From the NCBI GenBank assembly GCA_902778895.1, contig CACYZF010000006.1:269154-333153 (forward strand): 64,000 bases of DNA, read 5' to 3'. Below, piece after piece: positions 24,362-34,553 of this stretch (the stretch's first letter is position 1; the number at the start of each line of letters is the position of its first letter). The stretch comes from an uncultured bacterium. Lineage in GTDB: Bacteria > Verrucomicrobiota > Lentisphaeria > Victivallales > UBA1829. Made by a program: the position numbers and the translations under genes. Below the pieces are notes generated by a model that saw only the letters and a program-made list of their open reading frames with translations, did not search any database and had not been told where the DNA came from.

Positions 24362-26452
24362 ATGCCCGCCATGCGCGACTGCATGTCCGGACTGAACCCG
24401 GAACAGAAGGAAGCGGTTCTTCAGATCGAAGGACCGCTCCTCGTTCTTGCCGGCGCGGGCACGGGCAAAACGCGCGTCATCACGTCCCGTATCGCGCACA
24501 TGATCGAGGAGGGGATCCCGCCGGAACAGATCGCGGGCATGACCTTCACAAACAAGGCGGCGGCGGAGATGCGCGAACGTGTGGCCGCCATGGTGCCCGG
24601 CGCGGCCGCCGACAAGGTCACGCTCGGCACGTTCCACTCGTTCTGTGCGCGCATCCTGCGGCGCGACATCGCGTTCGCGGGCAATTACAACTCCAATTAC
24701 AGCATCCTCGACGAAAGCGACCAGACGGGTATCATCAAACAGGCGTCCGCCGAGCTCGGATTCGGCAAGGACGAGATCCCGGCGAAGGAAGTTGCGGCGT
24801 TCATCGGCCGCTGCAAGAACCAGATGCAGTTTCCCTCCGACGTGCCGTCGGGCGGCAACGACGCGTTTCTGGCGATCTACGAACGCTACCAACAGATCCT
24901 GGAGCTTCAGAACGCGCTGGATTTCGACGACCTGCTTCTGCTTGTTTTGAAGATATTCAAGGAGCAGCCGGAGTGTCTGGCGCGCTATCAGGACAGATAC
25001 CGCTATCTGCTGGTCGACGAGTATCAGGACACCAACGCCGCCCAACTCAAACTTCTCCAGTATCTCACGCAGTTCCGCCAGAATATCTGCGTGGTCGGAG
25101 ACGACGACCAGAGTATCTACGCGTGGCGCGGCGCCGATGTCGGCAACATCCTGAACTTCCCGACCTATTTCCCCGGCGCGCGAGAGATCAAGCTCGAACA
25201 GAACTACCGCTCCACCAACAACATCCTCCGCGCCGCGAACAGCGTCATCTCCCACAACGGTGCACGGTTCGACAAGAGCCTGTGGTCGACCAAAGGCGAC
25301 GGCGAGGAGATCAAGCTGGCGCAACTGGAGGACGGCGACGCCGAGGCGGATTTCGTCTACAACATGATGGAGCACATCATCTCCGCCAACCCGGACTACT
25401 GCTACCGGGATTTCGCCGTGCTGTACCGCTCGAACTACCTTTCGCGCGTGCTGGAGCAGACCTTCCGTTCGCACGGTGTCCGGCCGCGCATCATCGGCGG
25501 GCAGGAATTCTTCCAGCGCAAGGAGGTCAAGGACGCCGTGGCGTACCTGAAACTCGTGCTGAACAAGCGCGACGACCAGAGCCTGCTGCGCGTGATCGGC
25601 GTGCCTCCGCGCGGGATCGGCGACAAGGCGATCATGCGTCTGCGCGACCTGCGGAAGGCGGCGAACGCCCCGATGCAGGAACTCCTTTCCGAATCCGCGT
25701 TTTCCGACTCTGTCACGAAGGCCGCTGCGAACTCGGCGGCAAATCTGGCGTCCGCGGTCCGAAAGGCGCGCGAGGCGTTCTCAACGCCCGGCGGCCTCGC
25801 CGAAAAGGTCACGGACTACCTCGAGGACGTCGGCTATCTGAACGGGTTCCTGAAGATTTACCGCGATGCCAAGGAAGCCGAGTCCCGCCAGGAAAACGTC
25901 TACGAATTCATCAACTCTATTTCCTATTTCGAGCACAACACCCCGCCCGGCAGCGATCCCATGACGCTCGGCGACTGGCTCGAAAAATTCTCCCTCATGG
26001 ACGACAACGACCGCACGACGGATGACGACGAGGACAACCGCAACGCGCCGGTCTTCTCAACGGTCCATGCCGCGAAGGGGCTGGAATTCCCCATCGTCTT
26101 CGTGATCGGCATGGAGGAGGGGCTCTTTCCTCACGAACGCGCCATGGAGGAGTCGTCGCGCGGGGTCGAGGAGGAACGCCGCCTGTGCTATGTGGCGATC
26201 ACCCGCGCCCGCGAACAGCTCGTCCTCACGCTCGCCCGCAAGCGATTTAAGTACGGTGAATATGAGATACACAAGCCGTCGCGATTCCTGCAGGACCTCC
26301 CGGACGAGCTTGCCAGCCGTCTCCAGTCGCAGGACGACCTGATCCCGCGCATGAACGAGGATGAACAGCGCGCAGCGTTCGAGTCCGTGCTGGAAGACCT
26401 CCGCCGGAAGATGAAGGAAAAAGGCTTCTTCCGCAACGGCGGCGGCTTCTGA
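24362..26452 (+). CDS. UvrD/PcrA-type superfamily 1 DNA helicase
   Basis: A 696-residue 3'-5' DNA helicase used in excision repair and replication-fork maintenance. All SF1A motifs are present: Walker A in AGAGTGKTRVITSRI, DEYQDTN (motif II), GDDDQSIYAWRGA (motif III), LEQNYRS (motif IV), TVHAAKGLEFPIVF (motif V) and CYVAITRAR (motif VI). The length is near that of PcrA/UvrD, slightly short at the C-terminus, with no obvious RNA-polymerase-binding tail. The start at 24362 has AAGGA nine bases upstream; internal ATGs at residues 4 and 8 are alternatives. It follows purO by 19 bases. Confidence 0.93.
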   Translation: MPAMRDCMSGLNPEQKEAVLQIEGPLLVLAGAGTGKTRVITSRIAHMIEEGIPPEQIAGMTFTNKAAAEMRERVAAMVPGAAADKVTLGTFHSFCARILRRDIAFAGNYNSNYSILDESDQTGIIKQASAELGFGKDEIPAKEVAAFIGRCKNQMQFPSDVPSGGNDAFLAIYERYQQILELQNALDFDDLLLLVLKIFKEQPECLARYQDRYRYLLVDEYQDTNAAQLKLLQYLTQFRQNICVVGDDDQSIYAWRGADVGNILNFPTYFPGAREIKLEQNYRSTNNILRAANSVISHNGARFDKSLWSTKGDGEEIKLAQLEDGDAEADFVYNMMEHIISANPDYCYRDFAVLYRSNYLSRVLEQTFRSHGVRPRIIGGQEFFQRKEVKDAVAYLKLVLNKRDDQSLLRVIGVPPRGIGDKAIMRLRDLRKAANAPMQELLSESAFSDSVTKAAANSAANLASAVRKAREAFSTPGGLAEKVTDYLEDVGYLNGFLKIYRDAKEAESRQENVYEFINSISYFEHNTPPGSDPMTLGDWLEKFSLMDDNDRTTDDDEDNRNAPVFSTVHAAKGLEFPIVFVIGMEEGLFPHERAMEESSRGVEEERRLCYVAITRAREQLVLTLARKRFKYGEYEIHKPSRFLQDLPDELASRLQSQDDLIPRMNEDEQRAAFESVLEDLRRKMKEKGFFRNGGGF

Positions 26453-26495
26453 TTCTCGTTCCGTTCCCTTTTCTTTTACCCCTTTTTACGGTTTG

Positions 26496-26526
26496 TAAAA
26501 AAAGCCCGTCCGGTTGGGGACGGGCT
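26496..26526 (-). terminator. Terminator between convergent helicase and macroglobulin genes
   Basis: A perfect 9-bp stem AGCCCGTCC / GGACGGGCT with a six-base loop is followed on the minus strand by TTTTTTA. It may also serve the plus-strand helicase gene, where weaker T-rich sequence follows. Confidence 0.8.
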
Positions 26527-26558
26527 GTCGTTTTGTTTGTGGGGGTTGTGTCCGAGCG

Positions 26559-29500
26559 TTATTCGGCGATCACGAAGATGTGCTGATCGGAGTTGCACTT
26601 CAGCTCGGGAGCGTACACGCCGCTGCCGCCGGCGGGGAGGGCGATGAAGCGTCCGGGAAGCTGCGCCCGCATCCGGTAGAACACGTTGGAATCGCCGCGC
26701 GCCATGTTGCGGAGGTAGAACTTGGCGCCGCGTTCGCGGTATTCGCGGTAGATGGGTGCCTTTCCGGTCCAGTCGTAGCCGCTGACTGGCTTTTCGAACT
26801 CGAAACCGGCGGGCATGCTGTCGGCGAAGCAGACGTAGTCGTAGTCGTTCTTCGCGGTGGAGATCAGCTCGACCTCAACGAGTTCGCCGGGGCGGATCAC
26901 GTCGCCGGACTTCAGCGGGACGCGTTTGTACTTGTCGCGCTTGACGGTCTGGACGGAGCCCTGGAGCCCGGCCGCGACGGCTTCCTGTACTTCGGGCACG
27001 AGGCGGTAGTAGTTGCGCTTGATCTTCATCTCGAGTCCGGCGGGCTCGATCTCGTCCTCCAGCGTGAAGTAGTTCAGCATGGAATTCATGTAGAGGACGC
27101 CGGGGCCGTCGATGGAGATTTCGAGCTTGTGGTCGCCGGTGCCGAGGGCGTCGGGCTTCGCGAGTGCGACGAACGGGCTGTCCCACATGGATGTCTTGTC
27201 GACGTGGAAGCTCTTGATCTCCTTGCCGTCGAGGCTGACCTTCACGTTCATGTCGGGCGCGTCTTCGCCTGCCGTCTTAATGTAGCGGGCGAGGGAGCGG
27301 ACGACCGCGCCGAGTTCGCGGTTGCTGTTGCGCCACGGCGAATTGCGGATGTTCGTGACGAGGTAGTTCGCGAGCTTGCGGGCGTTCGGATCGGACGGAT
27401 CGTTGTCGAGCAGGAGGTCGAGGTAAGCGGCGTTCGTTTCGTTCTCGCTGCCGTACCAGAAGAACCTGCACGGGGTCGGGATGTTCAGGTAGGAGGTCTG
27501 GTTCTCGTCGTCGACCATGCGGAACTGTGTGAGGTTGCGGACGACCATGGCGCGTTCCTCGGACTTGGGCTCGAGCGCGAGGCCGAGCATGGAGAGCCCG
27601 TAGGGCGCGAGCTGGCTGCGGAGTTCGTAGAGGAATCCGTTCAGTTCCTTGTTGGGCTTGCCCGCCTTGGCGAGGACGCGGGCGACGAGGGCGTCGGTGT
27701 TGGAGACGCCTTTGTGCTTGCGGATTTCGACGAGGCGTTCCTCGGCGTGTGCCTGAAGCCAGGCGACGCCGCGGTTCATCTGGCCGTCGACGGTCTTGTT
27801 GCCGTACGCGCTGACGTCCAGCAGGGCGTCGACGACGTAGGCGGTGGTGTCCGGGAAGGAATGTTCGCGGTAGCCTCCGAACCAGCCCCAGCCGCCGTCG
27901 GTGTTCACCATGGTGAGGATCATCTTCAGGTTCTCGTCCATCACGCGGTTGAACGTCTTCGCGTCGAACGACGGATCGACCTTGCCGTCCTTCCAGCAGT
28001 ATTTCTCCATATATTCGGTATAGAGCTTGTCGCGGGAAGTCTTCGCCGGGTGGACGTCGTCGAAGCTGACGCCGAGCTTGCTGAGGGCGTTCTTTGCCGC
28101 CATGGAGGGCACGAAGCGGTTCACGACGCCGAACACGGTGGCTTCGCCGTCGGCGGCGAGGTAGGGCAGGAGCTCGACCATCGCCATCGCCGCGCCGGGG
28201 GCGAGGTTCACGGTGAGGAACGTCGTTTCGGGCTTGCGCTGTTCCGGGACCTTCAGCGTGACGGTGGCGGACTTGTTGTCCTTGTCGAGGTAGGCGAAGT
28301 TGTTGACCTGCTTGTCAATGCCCTTCACGAGGACGGGCAAAGCGAGCTGGAGCGCGTCGTCTTCTTCGCCGGCCTTCACGGAGAGCGTGAGCTTGCTTTC
28401 GCCGACCGCCTTGGCGTTCAGCGTGAACGTGCAGGCGGTATGGCTTCCTGCCTTGACGGTGATGGTCGCGTTGTTCTTCAGGGTCAGGGTGTTGACCGTG
28501 TCGCCTTCGACCGTGAGCGTGACATTCGCGGTGACGTCCTTTTCGGTGTAGTTGTGGACGTTCGCGACGGCGTTCACGCTGTCGCCGTTGACGAGGAAGC
28601 GCGGGAGTTCGAGGCGGGCGATGAGGTCCTTGCTGACCACGAATTCGGAATCGCCTTCGCCGACCGATGTATCGGCGGTGAGGGACCACACGTGGACCTT
28701 CCACGTGGTGAGGTTGTCGGGGGCCGGGACGTCGATGGTGGTCTGGCCGTTTTCGTCGAGCTTCACAAGCCCGGCGAAGTACGCGGCGTCGAGGAAGTTG
28801 GAGCGGACGAAGGAACCGCCGCCCATTTCACCGCCGCCGGATTTCATTTCGACGGCTTCTTCCGCCATCGCCATATCGGCGCTGGCGCTTGCGGCTTTCA
28901 TCATCACGCGTCCGGCGGTGGGAGCGGCTTCCATGACGGCGTCGTCCATGCTGTTCATGGCCGCGCCGAAGGACTGGACCGCGCCGCCGCCGAAGCCGCC
29001 TCCGCGTGCCATGGCGCCGTTCCTGCGGACCGCGCCGCCGTCCTTAAACATGATGCCGCCGTCGAAGTAGACGCTTTCACCCTGGCCGAGCGTGAACGGG
29101 AAGATGTGCCCGGTCATGAAGAGGTTGTCGTTCATGAAGTGGATTCCGCGGGCGGGGTTGTTGTGGAGGCTGGTCATGTTGTCGAGGTTCACGGTGTAGT
29201 CGGCGTAGTGGGAGCGCTTCCAGTTCCAGAAGAAGGAATTGATCGCCGGGATGCGGCTGGAGGCGATGGCGTCGAGGGACTTGTCGTAGACCGTGAGCGT
29301 GACCGCGCCGGAGACGGGCTTGCCGTTGCCGTCCTTCACGGTGATTGTCATCGGGACGTTCTGGCGCGGCTTGACGGGCTTCTTCGGGCCCGCGATGTCG
29401 ACATCGAGCATCTTGGAGATCGGCGGGACGGCGATCATCTTGGAGAGGCGCTGGACCTCGCCGTTGCCGACCGCGATCACGGAGACGTAGGTATTCGGGC

Positions 29501-32500
29501 GGTCGCCGGGGAGGAAGTCCATCTTGAACTCATGCGAGTATTCCTTGTCGCCGAGGCGGACGCACTCGTACTGCGTCTCGCGTTCCTGGCGCGTGAAGAA
29601 GTAGAGCGTGGCGCCGGGTTTCTTCATGGAAACGAGGATGCTGGCGGATTCGCCGGGGTTGTATTCGCTCTTGTCGGTGGTGATCTCAAGCGGGAGCTTG
29701 CTGAAGAGGTCGCCGGACTTGTCGAACCCGGCGACGAAGAGCGGATAGGAGCCTTCGCAGGTCACGGGGTCCTTGCCGCCGTTCGCCTTCAGCGAGGCGT
29801 CGGACGTGATGCTGGAGACGACTTCGTAGACGCCCTGGCGGTCGATCACGAAGCTGACGCCGTTCTCGTCGCCCGCGGTCACGTCCATGACCTTCACGGG
29901 CTGGCCGACGCGGTGCGGCACGCCGTCCTTGTCGAGGTCACGAAGGTAGATGGAGACCTTGCCCTTGCCCGCGACGGGCTTGCCGTCGGGCGTGGTGGCC
30001 TTCACGACGAGCGTGACGGGCTTGCCGGTGCGTGCGAATCCGGTCTTCGCGGACGCGGAGACGTAGAACGGCTGGGCGGCGGTCACGACGGAGCCGGAGC
30101 CGTTGACCACGCGGTTGGACTCGTCGGAGACTTCGGCGTCGATGATGTAGCGGAAATCGAGGTTGCCGAAGCGGCGGAGCGCGTCGCCGGTGTCGATCGG
30201 CACGGTCAGCTTGCCGTCTTCGTCCGCGATCCCTTCGGCCTGCGTGATGAGGTCGCGGCCCCAGGTGACCTGGCGGATGCTCTCGTCGCGGTAGGCGGTG
30301 GAGCAGATCCAATAGCCTTCGCCGAAGAGCCAGTCGAAGCGGCCACGGAACGGGAAGACGCGGCGCGCCTGTTCGCGATGGACGGTGTATTTGATCTTCG
30401 CGCCGGACATGGGCGCGCCGAAGTAGTATTTCGCCTGAATCTTCGCCTCGAAGATGCCGCCGGTCTTTACCTGCGTTTCGGGCATTTCGACCTCAAGCAG
30501 GTATTCCGGCTTCTTGTACTCCTCGACGGAGAACGAGACGCCGCCGTTGCCTGTGCTGAGATTGAAGCTGCCGAGGGAGACGTCGTCCGGGAGCACGAAC
30601 TCCTCGGTCGCGGCGGCCAGCATCGGGTCGCCGGAAATATTCTGTTCGTACAGCTTCTTGCCGCGGGCGTCGGTGCCGGTGAGCTTCAGCTTGTATTCCG
30701 AGCGCTTCTGCGGCTCCTTTTCGTCGTAGGAGGCGCGGCGGGTGTAGACGGTGTACTTCACCGTGTCGCCGGGGCGGTACACCGGGCGGTCGGTGATGAT
30801 ATAGTCGCGGTCGCGTTCATAGAAGCGGCCCGCGTTCATGGTGGAGTAGTAGGCGTTCGGGAGGAAGGTGAGGCCGTCCTCGGACTCGGAGAGAATGAGC
30901 GTGCGGTCGTTGAGCTTTTCGGGGAAGATGACCGCGCCGTCCTTGCCGGTCGTGACCTCGAACTCCTTCACGATGATGCGGTAGCGCCGTCCGCCGAACT
31001 CGTTCTGGTTACGGTTGTTCGCGTATTCCGTCCGGTAGTTCATGATCTTGAGCTTGCGGTCGGCGAGCGGTTCGCCGGTCTTCGAGTCGTTGAGCGTGAG
31101 GAAACGGCCCTTCGTGACGGATTCCTTCGTGAGGATCTCCGGGGTGATCCAGACGAGGTTTTCGTACCAGGAATCCTTCGAATAGGTGCCTTCCGTGCCT
31201 TCGGGCAGGGTGCGGACGATGTACGCGCCGGGCTCGGTGATGGGCAGCGTGACTTCTGTATCGGTCTCCCAGTGGTGCGGCTTCGGCGTCACGTCGAACG
31301 TGAACTCGGAAATCTTTTCCTTGATGGCGGGGCCCCAGCCCTTGAATCCGGTGTTCATCTGATAGGCGTTGTCGGTCTCGTAGGAGCGCTCGCCGCCCTC
31401 GCGGAGGCTCTTCAGCATGATCTCGACCGCGGTCTTCGCGTCGGCCTTCGTCACAACCGCGCGGACCTTCGTGGCATTGCGGCTGCGGTAGGAGAGGACG
31501 GGCTTCGTGCCGAACGGGACGACCTGGATGTTCTGCGTGGAGCCCCAGTTGCAGAGGATCTGCTGGACCATCTCGTTCTCATTGGCCTTCTTGAACCAGT
31601 CGGCGGCGTTCTCGTACTGCATGCGGGAGAGGTAGAGGTAGCCGAGCTGCTGGGCGGACTGCTGCTTGTAGAGGCCGGCCTTGTCTTCGTTCGCGAGTTC
31701 CTTGAAGATGCGGAAATAGCTGAACTCCTCGGGGAGCACGATCTTGCGGACGCCGTCGGCGAGTTCGGCGACGGTCTCTGCGTCCTTCAGTTCATAGAGG
31801 TAGTCGCGGTACTTGTCGGAGGTCTGGTATTCGTTGCGGACGTTCCAGTCGATCTGCGAGAAATCGAACTCGTTGGCGAGGAAGGACGCCCAGTCGTATT
31901 TGCTCTGGTAATCGCCCAGCGCAATGGCCTGTTCCAGCGCCCAGCGGAAGCGTTCGCCGTCGCATTTCGCGGACGCGAAGTCCTTCGGGCAGGAATAGAG
32001 CACCGGGGAGCCGTCCTTGTTCACCGGCGGACGGGAGGAGCTGCCGAAATCGCCGTCGTCGTAGTCGGGCAGGGCGGTCAGGTCGGTAAGCGCCTGGAGT
32101 TTGTAGGACTGGCTGCCGGTCTGGCTGCGGCAAATCAGCGAGGCGAGCGCACGATAGTATTTGATCTGAAGCGGCTTCGAAACGTTCTTCGCCTCTTCGG
32201 ACGCGGACGCCATGAACCGGAGATTCTGCACGCGGTCGCGCGCCGTGCTGTTCACGCGGCGTCCGGCGTTGCCGCGGTTGGAGCCGCGCGTGAACGTATT
32301 ATTGAAAAAGAAGCCGTAGCTGGTGACGTTGGCGTTCAGTTCGGCGGCGAGCGAAACGTTCTTCGGGAAGCGCGAGGTCACGAACTCATAGGCGTCGTCA
32401 TAGTCCTTCACGCGGTTGTTGCTGAAGAGGCTGGCGCGGTACAGGTTCCACAGCGTGCCGACGGCTTCGCTCTGGGACTTCGCGGGGATGGCCTCCAGCG

Positions 32501-32699
32501 TGGCGCGCGCGGCGTCGGCGGATTCCTTGAAGTTGCCCTCTTCCATGAGCTTGCGGATCTTGGCGATCGTCTCTTTTTCGGCGGGCGTCTGCGCCGTTTC
32601 AGCGGCCTTCTGGTCGTCCTGCGCCGACACGGCAGGGAGGGCGAAGAAGCCCGGGAGCACGGCCGCCGCGGTCAGGAGGAAGCGGATGTTTCGATTCAT
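26559..32699 (-). CDS. Alpha-2-macroglobulin family protein, thioester motif absent
   Basis: A 2046-residue exported protein, the largest in the window. The signal peptide ends at ...ALPAVSAQ. An alpha-helical N-terminal region (to about residue 420) is followed by macroglobulin-like beta domains (DSWYENLVWIT, YRPGDTVKYTVYTRR, SEYNPGESASILVSMKKPG), the signature A2M block 'NLTTWKVHVWSLTAD', and an alpha/alpha-toroid complement-like domain. At the point where thioester-bearing relatives have C-x-E-Q, this protein reads LPYLAADGEATVFGVVNRF, so the reactive thioester is absent. A Gly/Met/Ala-rich stretch at about residues 1215-1310 lies before the A2M block, in the place of the bait region. Envelope protease-trapping or a structural role is possible. 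AAAGGA precedes the ATG at 32699. Confidence 0.88.
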   Translation of the reverse strand: MNRNIRFLLTAAAVLPGFFALPAVSAQDDQKAAETAQTPAEKETIAKIRKLMEEGNFKESADAARATLEAIPAKSQSEAVGTLWNLYRASLFSNNRVKDYDDAYEFVTSRFPKNVSLAAELNANVTSYGFFFNNTFTRGSNRGNAGRRVNSTARDRVQNLRFMASASEEAKNVSKPLQIKYYRALASLICRSQTGSQSYKLQALTDLTALPDYDDGDFGSSSRPPVNKDGSPVLYSCPKDFASAKCDGERFRWALEQAIALGDYQSKYDWASFLANEFDFSQIDWNVRNEYQTSDKYRDYLYELKDAETVAELADGVRKIVLPEEFSYFRIFKELANEDKAGLYKQQSAQQLGYLYLSRMQYENAADWFKKANENEMVQQILCNWGSTQNIQVVPFGTKPVLSYRSRNATKVRAVVTKADAKTAVEIMLKSLREGGERSYETDNAYQMNTGFKGWGPAIKEKISEFTFDVTPKPHHWETDTEVTLPITEPGAYIVRTLPEGTEGTYSKDSWYENLVWITPEILTKESVTKGRFLTLNDSKTGEPLADRKLKIMNYRTEYANNRNQNEFGGRRYRIIVKEFEVTTGKDGAVIFPEKLNDRTLILSESEDGLTFLPNAYYSTMNAGRFYERDRDYIITDRPVYRPGDTVKYTVYTRRASYDEKEPQKRSEYKLKLTGTDARGKKLYEQNISGDPMLAAATEEFVLPDDVSLGSFNLSTGNGGVSFSVEEYKKPEYLLEVEMPETQVKTGGIFEAKIQAKYYFGAPMSGAKIKYTVHREQARRVFPFRGRFDWLFGEGYWICSTAYRDESIRQVTWGRDLITQAEGIADEDGKLTVPIDTGDALRRFGNLDFRYIIDAEVSDESNRVVNGSGSVVTAAQPFYVSASAKTGFARTGKPVTLVVKATTPDGKPVAGKGKVSIYLRDLDKDGVPHRVGQPVKVMDVTAGDENGVSFVIDRQGVYEVVSSITSDASLKANGGKDPVTCEGSYPLFVAGFDKSGDLFSKLPLEITTDKSEYNPGESASILVSMKKPGATLYFFTRQERETQYECVRLGDKEYSHEFKMDFLPGDRPNTYVSVIAVGNGEVQRLSKMIAVPPISKMLDVDIAGPKKPVKPRQNVPMTITVKDGNGKPVSGAVTLTVYDKSLDAIASSRIPAINSFFWNWKRSHYADYTVNLDNMTSLHNNPARGIHFMNDNLFMTGHIFPFTLGQGESVYFDGGIMFKDGGAVRRNGAMARGGGFGGGAVQSFGAAMNSMDDAVMEAAPTAGRVMMKAASASADMAMAEEAVEMKSGGGEMGGGSFVRSNFLDAAYFAGLVKLDENGQTTIDVPAPDNLTTWKVHVWSLTADTSVGEGDSEFVVSKDLIARLELPRFLVNGDSVNAVANVHNYTEKDVTANVTLTVEGDTVNTLTLKNNATITVKAGSHTACTFTLNAKAVGESKLTLSVKAGEEDDALQLALPVLVKGIDKQVNNFAYLDKDNKSATVTLKVPEQRKPETTFLTVNLAPGAAMAMVELLPYLAADGEATVFGVVNRFVPSMAAKNALSKLGVSFDDVHPAKTSRDKLYTEYMEKYCWKDGKVDPSFDAKTFNRVMDENLKMILTMVNTDGGWGWFGGYREHSFPDTTAYVVDALLDVSAYGNKTVDGQMNRGVAWLQAHAEERLVEIRKHKGVSNTDALVARVLAKAGKPNKELNGFLYELRSQLAPYGLSMLGLALEPKSEERAMVVRNLTQFRMVDDENQTSYLNIPTPCRFFWYGSENETNAAYLDLLLDNDPSDPNARKLANYLVTNIRNSPWRNSNRELGAVVRSLARYIKTAGEDAPDMNVKVSLDGKEIKSFHVDKTSMWDSPFVALAKPDALGTGDHKLEISIDGPGVLYMNSMLNYFTLEDEIEPAGLEMKIKRNYYRLVPEVQEAVAAGLQGSVQTVKRDKYKRVPLKSGDVIRPGELVEVELISTAKNDYDYVCFADSMPAGFEFEKPVSGYDWTGKAPIYREYRERGAKFYLRNMARGDSNVFYRMRAQLPGRFIALPAGGSGVYAPELKCNSDQHIFVIAE

Positions 32700-32844
32700 G
32701 GGTAAATCCTTTCTCTGATGGTCCGGACGCTTCGGCGCGGCGGGCAAGATGAAGCGGCCCGCACCGTGCGGAAAGCAGCCGGACGATGAAAAATGATGGT
32801 TGATTTCTGGATGCTTCTGACAATTAGACGCGAAAGATATAGAA

Positions 32845-32872
32845 ATCTTAGCGGAAAATCACGAAAAATCAA
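32845..32872 (-). promoter_or_regulatory. Promoter of the macroglobulin gene
   Basis: Minus-strand TTGATT and TAAGAT separated by 16 bases. The pair begins directly after the stop codon of the upstream gene and lies about 150 bases before the macroglobulin start. Confidence 0.4.
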
Positions 32873-32884
32873 GTTTTTTTCGGA

Positions 32885-33634
32885 TTATTCTTCGATTTTT
32901 TCGATTTTTTCTTCGATTTCGTCAGAATTTTCGTCCGCGTCTTCGTCCGCGAACCGGTCCAGTTCTTCGCGCGGCTGCGGTTCGCCGGCGGAACGCAGGA
33001 TCCGGATGACGGTGTTCACGTTGCGCGGGTCGAACATCAGGAGCAGGTGCCCGTCTTCACTTGGTTCGATCCGGGTGAACGCCGAAAGGGCTGTGCGCGT
33101 GGAATCGTCCCCCATCGCCATCTGTTCAAGTTTTTTCGCCGCGTAATTCAGTGCGGCCTGCGGCATAGGGACTTTCCCGATGGAACCTTGCCCGGGGATG
33201 AGCGTGAGATCGCCTTCATCGATAATCGGCGAGACTTCGACGGAGATATTGGCTGCCCGTCCGGAGAAAACCGGCATGGAGTAATGCAACTGCAGGCGTC
33301 CGGCGTCCCAGACCACGGCATACGGCAGGGATTGTGTTTCGACGCGGACGGATTTTGCGATCTCGGCGTTCAGAAGCGTTTGCACCTCGTTTTGCGAGAG
33401 CTTCAGGACCGCTGTTTCGACCACGCGGCCTTCCTTGTCGACCAGCGAACGCGCCAGACGCGTGATGACGCTCGCGATCACTCCGGTGTCGCGGCTGTCG
33501 ATCTTGGGCGCGGGATAGGTCGCGGGTGCACCGGTCGCGAAGAAGAACAGCGAGATCAGGAGGACGATCAGGGCAATCAGAAGGACAAGAAATATCTTCA
33601 GAATCTTGAAGAAACAGCCTTTTTTCGCCGCCAT
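32885..33634 (-). CDS. Membrane-anchored protein of unknown function
   Basis: A 249-residue protein with one strong N-terminal helix (residues 12-34, LVLLIALIVLLISLFFFA) and an extracytoplasmic domain without a family I can name with confidence. The domain has a pattern (KLSQNEVQTLLNAEI, then beta-rich segments, then PQAALNYAAKKL) reminiscent of DUF2140/YpmS-like or LptC-like membrane-anchored beta proteins, but that is weak. The last 30 residues are very acidic (ADEDADENSDEIEE). It lies 29 bases downstream of the pseudopilin gene and is probably cotranscribed with it. Confidence 0.6.
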   Translation of the reverse strand: MAAKKGCFFKILKIFLVLLIALIVLLISLFFFATGAPATYPAPKIDSRDTGVIASVITRLARSLVDKEGRVVETAVLKLSQNEVQTLLNAEIAKSVRVETQSLPYAVVWDAGRLQLHYSMPVFSGRAANISVEVSPIIDEGDLTLIPGQGSIGKVPMPQAALNYAAKKLEQMAMGDDSTRTALSAFTRIEPSEDGHLLLMFDPRNVNTVIRILRSAGEPQPREELDRFADEDADENSDEIEEKIEKIEE

Positions 33635-33662
33635 GACCTGTCCTCGGAGGGGATATCCGATC

Positions 33663-34553
33663 TCAGTTGTTGTCGTCGTCGAGGCGCATGGACCAGTAGT
33701 TGCCGGCGTTCCAACGGCTGAGGCCCTGGTCCTTGCGGATGGTGGCGCGCGGATACATGTTCTTCACATGGCCGTCGGCGAACGCGTAGTTCCACATTTT
33801 GCTGTGGAGCGTGGTCGTGGCCATGTCGAAGGAAGAGCTTCCGCTGGCCGATTCGTCGCCGCCCCACTGTTCGGACTGCTGGGACGGGCAGGAGATGGAG
33901 GACCACCAGGCGGAGAAGAATCCGGTACGATTGGACCGGCTGTGCGATGCGCTGGGGACATATTCCACGAAATAGATCATACGGGAAGGCATCGGGATCT
34001 TGCCGTAATTGAGGCCGACCCAGAAACCTCTTCCGTCATTGCTGTCGTTGCAGATGGACTGGCCGCCGATCGTGTCGCCGACCTTTTCGTCGTTGGTGGT
34101 GCTGCCGCCGGGGGAGTGGTTCATGGCGTAGGTGCGGATGGGCATGCCGGCGGAAACGCTCGTATTGCGCGCATATTTGTCGGCCGGGCACTGGAAGAGC
34201 TTGATCGACGTGAATCTGTCCTCGCCCTTGCAGTTCGGCACGCCTCTGGTCCCGAAGTCCAGATCGCTCATCGGGGTGTATTTCAGGATCAGGCGTTCCC
34301 ACAGGGAATCGTTGTTGCCGCCGCCGGATTTCGCGGGCGTAACGTATTTCGTGTCGCCGACGTACTGGAGCGCGCAGACCATCAGCTGCTTCATGTTGCT
34401 GGCGCATCCGGCCAGATAGGCGCTGCGTCTGGCGGACTGAAGCGCGGGCAGAAGCAATGCGGCGAGAATCGCGATGATCGCAATGACGATCAGAAGTTCG
34501 ATCAGGGTAAAGCCTCGGAACGTGCAACGGTTAGAGCTGTTTGTGCGTTTCAT
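33663..34553 (-). CDS. Pseudopilin-like protein (prepilin N-terminal domain, H-X9-DG motif)
   Basis: A 296-residue protein with a class III prepilin signal, [19 protein letters not shown] at residues 13-31: cleavage is expected after Gly14, leaving an N-methylated Phe. The central part has Cys residues (CASN, CKGE, CPAD) and the C-terminal part contains [12 protein letters not shown], the H-X9-DG motif of the large paralogous pseudopilin family of Lentisphaerae, Planctomycetes and Verrucomicrobia. Individual functions within that family are unknown. These proteins probably insert through a type II secretion/type IV pilus-like machine. The upstream 150 bases are very AT-rich and hold an inverted repeat. 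Confidence 0.9.
   Translation of the reverse strand: MKRTNSSNRCTFRGFTLIELLIVIAIIAILAALLLPALQSARRSAYLAGCASNMKQLMVCALQYVGDTKYVTPAKSGGGNNDSLWERLILKYTPMSDLDFGTRGVPNCKGEDRFTSIKLFQCPADKYARNTSVSAGMPIRTYAMNHSPGGSTTNDEKVGDTIGGQSICNDSNDGRGFWVGLNYGKIPMPSRMIYFVEYVPSASHSRSNRTGFFSAWWSSISCPSQQSEQWGGDESASGSSSFDMATTTLHSKMWNYAFADGHVKNMYPRATIRKDQGLSRWNAGNYWSMRLDDDNN

Noticed and set aside
26514..32705. Open frame of about 2060 codons on the plus strand opposite the macroglobulin gene
   Set aside because: It is an antisense artefact of the high GC content and codon bias. It has no domain, signal or ribosome-binding site, and the minus-strand protein is clearly an alpha-2-macroglobulin.
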